NCBI GenBank assembly: GCA_039816955.1
Contig: JBCBWU010000005.1
Coordinates: 1 to 64,000 of the forward strand
Source of the DNA: Lewinella sp039816955
GTDB lineage: Bacteria; Bacteroidota; Bacteroidia; Chitinophagales; Saprospiraceae
Direction: 5' to 3'
Length of the DNA: 64,000 bases
Shown here: positions 1 to 8,436 of the stretch, one piece after another
Position numbering within the stretch: the first letter of the stretch is position 1
How the letters are laid out: every line of letters begins with the position of its first letter
Made by a program: the position numbers and the translations under genes
The notes under the pieces: generated by a model
The model's database searches: none
The model's input: the letters and a program-made list of their open reading frames with translations, nothing else
What the model was told of the DNA's origin: nothing

Positions 1-2453
1 CCTGTCCTAAGCCCCTCCAGCTGGTCCGCTTTGGTTCCCTTAGCAGTAAGGATAATTACCGGAATATGGCTCGTCTTGGGGTCTGACTTGAGCTTTTCAC
101 ACAGTTCAAAGCCGTCCATCTTAGGCATCATGACATCGCTAATGATCAGATCAGGAATTTCGCTTTGCGCCGTATTCAAGCCCTCTTCACCATCTACTGC
201 AGTAAGCAGTTCGTACCTATCGCCTAATAATTTGGTCAAAAAAGTGAGGACATCAGCATTGTCTTCGACCAAAAGCACAACTTCTCGTTCTTGCTGATCA
301 TTGCCTGCTATTTCAGCATCAGTCTTATTCTCCGCAGGAGTAGTTTTTTCCAAACTAGTAGCTGTTCCATTACTAGCGGTAAGTGGACTCTTGCGAACCG
401 GTGCTTGATTCTTTATGGGCAAGAGCAGTGTGAAGATGGTTCCTTTATCTAGTTCACTCTCTACTTGTATTTCTCCTTCCAACAACTCTACCAACTCTTT
501 AGTCAACGTCAGGCCAATACCAGTCCCAGACTGGTGATCATCAACTTGGTAGAAGAGTTTAAAAATACGGTCCAGATCCTCTTTGGCAATTCCTTGGCCA
601 CTATCAGACACCTTTAGTTGTAGTCTGTTTTGCGGGTGTCCTCCTTCTTCTTTACGAGCGTGTAAGACCACCTTTCCACCTCGGGGTGTATGGCGCAAAG
701 CATTTGATAGTAGGTTATAGATGATTTGTTGGAGCTTACTCTCATCATAGTCCATGATCAACCCATCACATTCTGGATAGAAAAGGAGACGGATTTCGCG
801 TTCGCGAGCCAGGGAATAAAAAGACTCGGTCAAGTAATTGAGGTAAGCAATGACGTCGCCCTGTTGATAATGAACCGGTAAGCTCCCTGATTCCAGCTTA
901 GAAAGCTCCAACAGTTGGTTGATATGCGTGAGTAACTGATCACTATTCCTACCAATGATTTCTAAATTATTGTACCATTCGGTTTGAATATACTCGGGTA
1001 AGGATGCCTCTTTCAACTGCTTTTGCAGGTAATCACGCAGTCCTTTAATCACCGTGAGTGGTGTTCGCAATTCGTGCGTTAAATGGGTATAAAAACGACT
1101 CTTGGCAGCATCCAGTTCGGCTAATTGTTCTGCTTCTTGTTCTTTTTGAGCCTGTAGCAGTTGAGCTTTTTCCAGGGCAAACTCTGCCCGTTGGGCTTCC
1201 TGCTCCACCTCCCTTTGCCGGTAGGCTAAACCCAAGGAAAATATAATGACCTCTATGATGGTGGCCACCTTGTAATAGAAAGTGGAAAAATCAACCGTTC
1301 TTATCCGGTCCAGCATGGTAACTAAAATTCCCAACACCATGACTAATACCCCGCCAATGATAAAATTGCGCTTGCTGTCGCGCGTATTGGCCAGCGGGAT
1401 TAAAAACCATAACATCAGCAGCAAAAACACAAAAAAGTATCCCAAAGTGACGATGTCGGCCGTGTTATAATTATAATTTGATCGATAGATCAGGATACCA
1501 TCCAACAATAACATAGCCACCGCTAGATAGCTAAACCAATGAAAGCCCCGATCCCACTTGGGTAGTAAACGATCCAAAGCCAGAAAGCTGCGTAAGAAAG
1601 CCATGTAAGCAATGACCGCAGTGTAGGTAATGAGCTTAAAGTAAGCAATGAGTTGTGGATTTTGTGGCTGCAGCCAACCTAACACCCAGTCCCATAGATC
1701 ACCCGTATTATAAACCGTGAATAAACAGAGAGCTGCGAGATAAAGCGAGTAAAAGATATAAGCTTCGTCACGAGCCAGAAAGAAGAGGAAGAGATTGTAC
1801 AGTAACAGTAGCACCACAAACCCCACAAATACACCATTGAACAACTTCTTGCTTTTTTGCAACTCGTAGAAGTGAGTAGCAGAAGATAACTCAAAACGTA
1901 AATCGGGTGCCAGCTTGACGCGGTCGCAGCGCAAACGCAAGTAAACCGTGAATTTGCCGCCAGGAGGAAGCGAGAGGCGAGCGAAGTTGCCTTTCGAACT
2001 AGGTACGAAATCTCGATCAGCTAATGGCACAAAGAAACCTGTGCGTCCGGTTTGCAGCGTCTCCTTCTCACTGACCAGCATGTATTCGACCTCGGTAAGT
2101 ACTAACGGGAACTTTAAAACCCATTCATAAAAAGCGGTGTTTACCGGAGCGCTATTCTCCACCTGAAACCGTAAGTAGTACCAAGTCCGGTCGTCCAGAT
2201 CGGTAGTAACTGTAGATAAGGGAGAAAAAGAAAGGCTTTTCCACTGACTGGCCCGCAAAGGTTTTAAACCAACAGAATCTGCAATTTCCAAATAGGGATA
2301 AATGTCGTAGACCCGATCGGCATCCACGAGTAGGACCGTTTCTCCTACTAATATGCTATGAGAAGTGAAAAGGAAGACCAGCGCCAGGAGGAACTGGCGA
2401 AAGTGCAAGGATAGGATGTGGGGATGTACGCTCAGTAGCTGAGCCTTCACCAT
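1..2453 (-). CDS. Hybrid sensor histidine kinase with 7TMR-DISM sensor and receiver domain (3' end cut by window)
   Basis: Membrane sensor that autophosphorylates on His and passes phosphate to its own receiver domain. Reading from an ATG at 2453, 817 codons run off the window without a stop. Order: signal/TM segment about residues 12-35, an extracytoplasmic DISM-type sensory domain about 40-185, seven TM helices about 195-410, a short coiled coil, a HisKA domain with the motif THLTHELRTPL (His460), HATPase with NLLSNALRHT near 580, SDSGQGI near 610 and GTGIGL near 640, then a receiver starting about 723 (VLLVEDNADV) with phospho-acceptor Asp773 in ISDVMMPKMDG. Kinases of this build in Bacteroidota usually end in an AraC-type DNA-binding domain, which would lie beyond the window; that is inference. 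It is divergent from ccmE. Confidence 0.9.
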   Translation of the reverse strand, partial: MVKAQLLSVHPHILSLHFRQFLLALVFLFTSHSILVGETVLLVDADRVYDIYPYLEIADSVGLKPLRASQWKSLSFSPLSTVTTDLDDRTWYYLRFQVENSAPVNTAFYEWVLKFPLVLTEVEYMLVSEKETLQTGRTGFFVPLADRDFVPSSKGNFARLSLPPGGKFTVYLRLRCDRVKLAPDLRFELSSATHFYELQKSKKLFNGVFVGFVVLLLLYNLFLFFLARDEAYIFYSLYLAALCLFTVYNTGDLWDWVLGWLQPQNPQLIAYFKLITYTAVIAYMAFLRSFLALDRLLPKWDRGFHWFSYLAVAMLLLDGILIYRSNYNYNTADIVTLGYFFVFLLLMLWFLIPLANTRDSKRNFIIGGVLVMVLGILVTMLDRIRTVDFSTFYYKVATIIEVIIFSLGLAYRQREVEQEAQRAEFALEKAQLLQAQKEQEAEQLAELDAAKSRFYTHLTHELRTPLTVIKGLRDYLQKQLKEASLPEYIQTEWYNNLEIIGRNSDQLLTHINQLLELSKLESGSLPVHYQQGDVIAYLNYLTESFYSLAREREIRLLFYPECDGLIMDYDESKLQQIIYNLLSNALRHTPRGGKVVLHARKEEGGHPQNRLQLKVSDSGQGIAKEDLDRIFKLFYQVDDHQSGTGIGLTLTKELVELLEGEIQVESELDKGTIFTLLLPIKNQAPVRKSPLTASNGTATSLEKTTPAENKTDAEIAGNDQQEREVVLLVEDNADVLTFLTKLLGDRYELLTAVDGEEGLNTAQSEIPDLIISDVMMPKMDGFELCEKLKSDPKTSHIPVIILTAKGTKADQLEGLRT

Positions 2454-3238
2454 TTTTTTACTTAGCTCAGTCATCCATAATGGATCAAAGCTCCAAGTTA
2501 AGCAAATAATATTGAGGTGAGAAAAGCAAAAACAGGGGCTGTGGAACGGGAAGTAAGAAGTCCTCTTTTGAAATTGCTACTGTTGCTGTTTCGTTGGGTT
2601 AATCATAATTACCGCGCAAAAAGGTATGGATTTTAAGCACCCACCACAGCCCCCTAATGGACTCACTTAAAGTGGTTTGACTACACCTGCTATTGAACTA
2701 GCTATTGTTCACAACGGCACATTAGCCAAGTTGTAAACTTGCCAAACCACTCCATTTGTGAAATAGAATGTGTGTCTGTTCATTACATACCAAAGCCATT
2801 GGGCTTTGACCACTAATAAAAATAGCGCTAGTCTCTAGCGTTATTATCGTTTCAAGGAGGGAGGACGCTCACAGCGTCAAAAAACTAGTTAAGGGAGATT
2901 GATGCCAATGGTTTATATCATATACCATTTGGATGGGATAGTCACAAGATAGTGATAAATAGCAGAATAAAACTAGCACTGGACTTGCAAAAAACTGGAC
3001 AGAATTGACACAAAGGCATTAACCACCCCACAAAAAGACTGTAGCATCACCAACGTTCACCGCTACTGCCTGTTGAATGTATTGAAAAGTAAATCCTTAA
3101 GGGCACCCAAAAGAGATCCTAAGAGCGTGGTGTGAAGTTCAAGGACACCGACCTGAGATTGGTGAGCTTAATTTTTGACAGGAAGCTTACCCAAGATGTA
3201 CATACTAACAGTACCTTTGCAGGGAAAATCCCTAAACC
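2454..3238. other. Long divergent intergenic region with several inverted repeats
   Basis: A 785-base gap between the 5' ends of the sensor kinase and ccmE with no credible ORF. It holds several inverted repeats: GGGGCTGTGG at 2535-2544 with CCACAGCCCC at 2644-2653; AGTGGTTTG at 2671-2679 with CAAACCACT at 2743-2751; a hairpin at 2821-2845 (arms about 11 bp, one mismatch); GACGCT-cac-AGCGTC at 2864-2878; and an imperfect AT-rich one at 2905-2932. It may contain promoters, a structured RNA or the remains of a small mobile element; the sequence alone does not decide. Confidence 0.5.
3212..3219 (+). promoter_or_regulatory. Putative -7 box (TACCTTTG) upstream of ccmE
   Basis: TACCTTTG matches the Bacteroidota sigma-A -7 consensus TAnnTTTG and lies 19 bases before the ccmE ATG, giving a very short leader. 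No good -33 TTTG is visible at the expected spacing, so this is a weak call. Confidence 0.35.
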
Positions 3239-3634
3239 ATGAAGAAGGTATATATCATTGCTGGTATCATGATCGCTCTTGCTGTTTCGCTCTTCGTAAT
3301 GGCCCAAGACGACTTGAGTACCTATTCCAATATTTCCGAAGCCATTTCTACTGGTGATCGGGTCAAGATTGCCGGGCAACTAGCTAAGGATATGGAAATG
3401 CTGTACGATCCAGTGCAGGACCCTAACCTATTCACATTCTACATCCGCGACAACGAGGGTACCACCCAAAAAGTAGTACTGCTACAACCCAAGCCACAGG
3501 ATTTCGAATTATCGGAACAAGTGGTACTCACTGGACGGATGCAGGAGGATGCATTTGTAGCTACTGACGTACTCATGAAGTGTCCTTCCAAGTACAAGGA
3601 TGAGGAGATTTATCTAAAAGAACAGCAAGGTTAG
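3239..3634 (+). CDS. ccmE: Cytochrome c maturation haem chaperone CcmE, CxxxY type
   Basis: 131-residue periplasmic haem chaperone that carries haem to CcmF for attachment to apocytochromes c. An N-terminal membrane anchor (about residues 4-22) is followed by an OB-fold beta barrel; GDRVKIAGQL, FYIRDNEG and VVLTGRM fit the CcmE family. The classical haem-binding HxxxY motif is replaced by C115-P-S-K-Y119, which matches the known cysteine (CxxxY) variant of CcmE, where haem binds through Cys. It lies 49 bases upstream of ccmF on the same strand, supporting joint function. Start is the ATG that gives the membrane anchor. No ccmABCD genes are in the window. Confidence 0.85.
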   Translation: MKKVYIIAGIMIALAVSLFVMAQDDLSTYSNISEAISTGDRVKIAGQLAKDMEMLYDPVQDPNLFTFYIRDNEGTTQKVVLLQPKPQDFELSEQVVLTGRMQEDAFVATDVLMKCPSKYKDEEIYLKEQQG

Positions 3635-3683
3635 CGAATAGACTACCTTAGCAAATTATCGCGTTCAGTATCCCGCATTAAGC

Positions 3684-6554
3684 ATGATTGACGGAATTCA
3701 ATACGTAGGAGAACACTTGTGGCCTGGCCAGATTGGCCGGGCTGCGATCTTTATCAGCTTTTGTGCTGCTATTCTAAGTGGCTTCGCCTATTTCTTCGCT
3801 ACTCAGCAAAGAGAAGATAAAACGGCTAGTAACAGCTGGCGTAAGTTAGGTCGACTTAGTTTCGGCGTCCATGGCTTGGCCACCTTCCTGGTAATTGGCT
3901 TGATCTTCTACATCATGGTCAACAATTACTACGAATACCAGTATGTCCAGGCACACGTTGACGATGACCTCCAGTTTCGGTATATCTTCTCCGCCTTCTG
4001 GGAAGGACAAGAAGGCAGTTTTTTGCTGTGGATGTTCTGGCACGTGGTGCTGGGCGGGCTACTCATTTCTTCGGCCAAGCAATTTGAGTCGCCGGTAATG
4101 GCCGTTGTCTCGTCTGTCCAGGTGATAATCGGCTCCATGCTACTTGGCGTTTACATTGGCTTTGGGCCAGAAGCGTTCAAGGTAGGTAGTAATCCAATGC
4201 TGCTCTTACGAGACACCATGGATATACCGCTTTTCGCCAATGCCGATTATGTCACGCTTCTGGAGGGGACTGGAATTAGTCCGCTTTTGCAGAACTGGTG
4301 GATGACGGTTCACCCCCCTACTCTATTCCTCGGCTTTGCTTCTACGGTAGTGCCATTTGCCTTTGCCATCGCCGGTCTATGGACCAAAGAGCATCGCGCC
4401 TGGCTTAAACCAGCACTGCCTTGGGCCTTATTTAGCGGGGCAATTTTGGGAACCGGTATTCTCATGGGGGGCGCATGGGCCTACGAAGCGCTAAGCTTTG
4501 GTGGCTACTGGGCTTGGGACCCCGTAGAAAACATGTCTTTGGTGCCCTGGCTGACCCTTGTGGCCGGCGTACACACGAATCTAATTGCTCGGACTACTGA
4601 CCACAGTATCCGTTCAACCTACGTCTTCTACGCGCTGACCTTCATTCTGATCGTCTACTCCACTTTCTTGACCCGAAGTGGTGTGCTGGGTGAAACATCT
4701 GTACACGCCTTCACAGAGATGGGTCTAGAGTGGCAGTTGGTCACCTTTATCTTACTTTACCTGCTAATGTTTGGCGGCTTATTTATTTCCAGACTAAACA
4801 GTATTCCCGCCCCGAAGAAGGAAGAAAGTACAGGCAGTAAGGAGTTTTGGATGTTCATTGGCAGCCTGGTATTACTCTTTTCCGCTTTCTTGATCTCGGT
4901 ATCTACCTCACTCCCGGTTTACAATAAAATTCAGGAATTTTTCGATCCCGGCTATGTGGGTAGTGTAATTACGGACCCCATTCCACACTACAACAAATAC
5001 CAACTGTGGATCGCCGTATTCATTGGTTTGCTTTCTGGTTTCAGTCAGTTTCTGCGCTTCCGCGAAATAAATTTCAGTAATCATCTGCGACCATTCCTGA
5101 TCCATACGGGAATTGGCTTGGCATTAGCGGTAGCACTCACCTACCTGAGTACGACCATGATTAGCCTCCAAGCCTGGCAGTACAAGTTGATGATGTTCAG
5201 TGGCTGGTTTGCAGTGGTGACCAATGTTGATCACATCATTTCCTTCTTGCGGGGAAATCTCAAAGCTGGCGGGTCAGCAATTGCGCACATCGGCTTTGGC
5301 TTGATGCTGGTGGGCATTCTTTTCAGTGGCTTAAATCAAGAGGTCATTTCCCGGAATCCTTTTATTATGGATGGCCTAACGGAAGACGAAGAAGCTAAAC
5401 GTAACAGCGTTCTGCTTATCAAGGACTCTCCTGTCCCGATGGGGACTTACGAGGTTACCCTCAACAACGATACCATCGACTACCTTACTCGTACCTACAA
5501 CGTGAATTTTGCGCGCAAGGGCGAAAACGGAGAAACCATAGAGGAATTCCAGCTAACGCCAAACATCCTCTACAATAAGGATTTCACAAAGGTGGCCGCA
5601 GCAAACCCCAGTACCCGCCAATACTGGAATCGGGACATCTTCACACATATTGTGGCCTTACCACCTGAGGAAACGGACATAAACGAAAAGAAAGCTAAAG
5701 AGGACAGTTTGCAATATCGGCCCTTTATTCTCGATGTAGGTGAATTGTATAGCTATGCCGATACTGTTCCGATAAGCAGGGCTGATACCTTTCGGGTGCA
5801 ACAAATGGAAATCCAGCTTCTTGAGGTATTCCGTGATGCCACACATCCGGACTATATCGCAGAACAAGGAGACTTGGCAGTAGGTGCAAAGATTCGCGTC
5901 CGCAGTTCTGAGTTGGACGAAGACTTCATCGCGGATCCCGTATTAGTTCTTCGCGGTGAAGTACTGTATAACTTCCCAGCACAAATCAATCCACTCAACA
6001 CTCGAGTGAAGCTCAATGAAGAGATCTTCAATTTGGTTTACACCGCAGAAACAGAGCTGGGTTATCAGGAATTTGAGCTAGCGCAAGGCACAGAATTTGA
6101 ATTTGCTGGATATAAGGTACAGTTTGCTGGCTTCAACAAAAATGTCACGCTACCTACGTACGAACCTCAAGATGGAGATATCGCGGTAAGTGCCATGTTC
6201 CAAGTAGAAAATGCCGAAGGACAAGTTCGGGCCGGGCAACCTGTCTTTTTGATTCGTAATAGCCAACCGCTTAACCTCAAAGACGAGATTACCGATTTTG
6301 GCCTACACTTGCGTTTTGTGAGTCTGGATCCTGAATCAGAGAAGGCGCGAATATTCCTTGCGTACCAAGAGCCGCGAAAGCCGCAGGCAGCCTTCAGCGT
6401 TGCAACCAGATCATTTCGTACCGATTGGATTGCCCTGCAAGCTATTGAATTCCCTGGTATCAACTACTTCTGGATTGGGGCTTCACTTATGATGTTTGGC
6501 CTTACCATTAGTATGTATCACCGCATCCGTCAGAAGCGTGCAGTGGCCAGCTAG
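3684..6554 (+). CDS. ccmF: Haem lyase CcmF/CcsA-type cytochrome c biogenesis protein
   Basis: 956-residue multi-pass membrane protein that ligates haem to apocytochrome c. Diagnostic features are FWEGQEGSFLLW (about 105-116), the HPPTLFLGF segment (His near 210), the WWD-type haem-handling segment GGYWAWDPVENMSLVPW (about 273-289), and likely haem-ligand histidines near 296 (GVHTNL) and 535 (AHIGFG). About 330 residues near the C-terminus form a soluble, probably periplasmic region before a final TM helix. Classical CcmF is about 650 residues, so this is a long form. The preceding ccmE and the c-type cytochrome at 49953 fit a Ccm pathway. PGAP-style annotation might call it CcsA. Confidence 0.9.
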   Translation: MIDGIQYVGEHLWPGQIGRAAIFISFCAAILSGFAYFFATQQREDKTASNSWRKLGRLSFGVHGLATFLVIGLIFYIMVNNYYEYQYVQAHVDDDLQFRYIFSAFWEGQEGSFLLWMFWHVVLGGLLISSAKQFESPVMAVVSSVQVIIGSMLLGVYIGFGPEAFKVGSNPMLLLRDTMDIPLFANADYVTLLEGTGISPLLQNWWMTVHPPTLFLGFASTVVPFAFAIAGLWTKEHRAWLKPALPWALFSGAILGTGILMGGAWAYEALSFGGYWAWDPVENMSLVPWLTLVAGVHTNLIARTTDHSIRSTYVFYALTFILIVYSTFLTRSGVLGETSVHAFTEMGLEWQLVTFILLYLLMFGGLFISRLNSIPAPKKEESTGSKEFWMFIGSLVLLFSAFLISVSTSLPVYNKIQEFFDPGYVGSVITDPIPHYNKYQLWIAVFIGLLSGFSQFLRFREINFSNHLRPFLIHTGIGLALAVALTYLSTTMISLQAWQYKLMMFSGWFAVVTNVDHIISFLRGNLKAGGSAIAHIGFGLMLVGILFSGLNQEVISRNPFIMDGLTEDEEAKRNSVLLIKDSPVPMGTYEVTLNNDTIDYLTRTYNVNFARKGENGETIEEFQLTPNILYNKDFTKVAAANPSTRQYWNRDIFTHIVALPPEETDINEKKAKEDSLQYRPFILDVGELYSYADTVPISRADTFRVQQMEIQLLEVFRDATHPDYIAEQGDLAVGAKIRVRSSELDEDFIADPVLVLRGEVLYNFPAQINPLNTRVKLNEEIFNLVYTAETELGYQEFELAQGTEFEFAGYKVQFAGFNKNVTLPTYEPQDGDIAVSAMFQVENAEGQVRAGQPVFLIRNSQPLNLKDEITDFGLHLRFVSLDPESEKARIFLAYQEPRKPQAAFSVATRSFRTDWIALQAIEFPGINYFWIGASLMMFGLTISMYHRIRQKRAVAS

Positions 6555-7326
6555 CATAGTACTCATTGGTGCTGGAAAAGTAGCCAGTGCCATGGGCAAG
6601 CGCCTGTCCGAGACCGGTCATCAGGTAGTAGCGGTCTGGAGCAGAAACCTAGTCCGTGCTAGCGAATTGGCCAGCAATTTAAATACTATTGGAACTAGTG
6701 ATGTGAACGCTATTCCCAGGCAGGCTGATCTTTATTTATTGGTGATACCCGATCAGGCCATAGCTCCGGTAGCGGAGCAATTAGCACCGATCATTTCCTC
6801 CCAATCGTTGGTCCTACATACATCTGGTGCAACCCCGGCCAGCGTCCTTGATAGTTTTAAGCGGCACGGTGTCTTCTATCCGTTACAGACCTTTTCACCA
6901 GGCCGGGAAGTTGACTTTTCGGAAGTTCCCTTGTGCCTATATACCTCCGTAGAAGCAGATTTTGCCCCGCTAGAACTGTTAGCTAAACGGATCAGCAACA
7001 GTGTCTATCGCGTTTCTGATGCACAAAGGCTACAACTGCATCTTGCCGCAGTGTTCGTGAATAATTTCACAAATTATATGCAGCACATAGCGCAGAAAGT
7101 AGTAGAGGCGCATGATCTACCAGGAGATTTACTACTGCCTTTGTTGCAGGAAACCATCAGTAAACTGGAAGATCTATCTCCCCAAGATGCTCAAACTGGG
7201 CCCGCCTTAAGAGATGATCAGGCTACCCTTGAACGGCACCAAAAGTTATTAGAAGAACATCCGCATTGGCAGGCCTTATATCGTATACTCAGTGAAGGTA
7301 TCCAGCGTGATTTTCGCCCATCTTAG
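6538..7326 (+). CDS. Rossmann-like / DUF2520 domain protein
   Basis: 262 residues. The N-terminus carries a dinucleotide-binding glycine motif (LIGAGKVASAMG) followed by VVAVWSRN, as in the Rossmann-like domain (NADP oxidoreductase-like) that precedes DUF2520; the C-terminal half is the helical DUF2520 part (HLAAVFVNNFTNYM). The likely substrate is unknown; the fold suggests an NAD(P)-dependent dehydrogenase. Start chosen as GTG at 6538, which places the Rossmann motif right at the N-terminus and overlaps the ccmF stop by 17 bases; a TTG at 6496 would add 14 residues out of character with the fold. Its 3' end overlaps a convergent lipoprotein gene by 4 bases. Confidence 0.8.
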   Translation: MQWPASIVLIGAGKVASAMGKRLSETGHQVVAVWSRNLVRASELASNLNTIGTSDVNAIPRQADLYLLVIPDQAIAPVAEQLAPIISSQSLVLHTSGATPASVLDSFKRHGVFYPLQTFSPGREVDFSEVPLCLYTSVEADFAPLELLAKRISNSVYRVSDAQRLQLHLAAVFVNNFTNYMQHIAQKVVEAHDLPGDLLLPLLQETISKLEDLSPQDAQTGPALRDDQATLERHQKLLEEHPHWQALYRILSEGIQRDFRPS

Positions 7327-8081
7327 TAGAGCATAAGCTCAAATACTTTGGCTTCTTCCTTGCCTAGAAAAGTATTAAAGGTCACCGACGCCGAGTCTGG
7401 CTGCCAGTAAATTTTTCCATCCCCCAGCCCAGACTGGAAGTCCAGCCCATTAAGATTGCAATTGAATTCCAAATCGGGGCTTGCCGCAAATTCGGGTAAC
7501 GCACGCTGCAGTACTTTCTGCGCTGGCAAGGGTTCTGCGGTAGCAAAGAGTTTGCTCACCAAATTTGGCCCTTTTAAGCCCAGGAACAAGACATAGCTCG
7601 TATCTACTCCTTGGTGCATGTAGTATCCGGCCAGGTCAGCAGGATGTAAAGGCCGTAACAGCTGAAACTGATCACCTTGGTAACGAGCCAAGGGAGCATA
7701 TTGTGGATGCGCTGCCTCCGACTCCTCTCCTATTCCTCCAATGTACAGGCGCAGCGCATCATCCTCAATGATGGCGTAGATATACTCGCCGTAGCCAGCC
7801 CACCAGCTTCCGACAGCTGTGAGTGCATCTTTGGGAATACCCAGCTGGGCATAATCTTCTGCGACGACGGTGTCGCAAGCGGATATTTCCGCCAATTTGA
7901 TCTTGCTCTCTTGTAACAAAGCATAAACGGCGGATCGGGGCGCTTCATCGGATTCGCTTAGCGTTTCGCAGATCAACTGCACCTTCGACCAATCCGCGCG
8001 ACGGGCTGCTTGCTCTGAATTATCGGGTCCACAAGCAAATAGGCAGCAGCTGATGAAGAATAATGATAAGGTTCTCGGCAT
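7323..8081 (-). CDS. Hypothetical lipoprotein
   Basis: 252 residues with a lipoprotein signal peptide ending in LFAC (Cys17). No recognised domain; the mature part is acidic and carries YIYAIIEDDALRLYIGG, which could be beta strands. Start is the ATG at 8081; an upstream TTG would add four residues. It converges on the DUF2520 gene, with stop codons overlapping by 4 bases, and there is no partner on its own strand. Function unknown; probably an outer- or inner-membrane-anchored periplasmic protein. Confidence 0.7.
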   Translation of the reverse strand: MPRTLSLFFISCCLFACGPDNSEQAARRADWSKVQLICETLSESDEAPRSAVYALLQESKIKLAEISACDTVVAEDYAQLGIPKDALTAVGSWWAGYGEYIYAIIEDDALRLYIGGIGEESEAAHPQYAPLARYQGDQFQLLRPLHPADLAGYYMHQGVDTSYVLFLGLKGPNLVSKLFATAEPLPAQKVLQRALPEFAASPDLEFNCNLNGLDFQSGLGDGKIYWQPDSASVTFNTFLGKEEAKVFELMLY

Positions 8082-8108
8082 ATTATTTTGCAATATTTCG
8101 AAAAATAA

Positions 8109-8139
8109 TTGATTGTTTTAGGAACAAAAATTATCTTTG
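8109..8139 (+). promoter_or_regulatory. Promoter of tRNA-His
   Basis: A textbook Bacteroidota -7 box, TATCTTTG at 8132-8139, with TTG candidates for the -33 element at 8109-8111 and 8113-8115. Transcription would start near 8146, about 55 bases before the tRNA. Confidence 0.65.
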
Positions 8140-8201
8140 CTGCGCTTTAAAAGTAAGCACCTTCACAACGCATCTAGTTTATGCGATAAAGGTACTAAAA
8201 T

Positions 8202-8276
8202 GGTGGTTATAGCTCAGTTGGTTAGAGCGCTGGATTGTGGTTCCAGAGGTCGCCGGTTCAAATCCGGTTAATCACC
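8202..8276 (+). tRNA. tRNA-His (GTG anticodon)
   Basis: Cloverleaf folds by eye: acceptor GTGGTTA pairs with TAATCAC with one G-T pair, the D arm holds AGCTCAGTTGGTTAGAGC, the anticodon loop TTGTGGT sits between CTGGA and TCCAG and reads GTG, and the T arm contains GGTTCAAATCC. The extra 5' G (8202) opposite the discriminator C (8276) is the hallmark of tRNA-His. CCA is not encoded. A terminator follows at 8284. Confidence 0.95.
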
Positions 8277-8283
8277 CTACACA

Positions 8284-8316
8284 AGCTTCGGTCGAGATTT
8301 CGGCCGGAGCTTTTTT
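8284..8316 (+). terminator. Rho-independent terminator of tRNA-His
   Basis: A 12-bp stem (AGCTTCGGTCGA with TCGGCCGGAGCT, two G-T pairs) with a 4-base loop, followed by six T residues, starting 7 bases after the tRNA. Confidence 0.85.
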
Positions 8317-8323
8317 GTTTCCT

Positions 8324-8422
8324 ATGCCATTCTACACCTACATATTGATCAGCGATTCGCTGCAGCATCTCTATATTGGACAGACCAATAACCTGGAACA
8401 ACGCTTAATTAGGCAAGCATGA
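8324..8422 (+). pseudogene. Truncated GIY-YIG endonuclease fragment
   Basis: A 32-codon ORF (ATG 8324, stop 8420-8422) beginning MPFYTYILISDS and continuing HLYIGQTNNLEQRL. This is the N-terminal signature of single-domain GIY-YIG (UPF0213/UvrC-like) nucleases, which are normally about 80-100 residues. The downstream catalytic Arg/Glu parts are absent and a stop comes right after RLIRQA. It is best read as a decayed remnant left downstream of tRNA-His. It lies just after the tRNA terminator and has no obvious promoter. Confidence 0.65.
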
Positions 8423-8436
8423 GTAATATGCTGACT

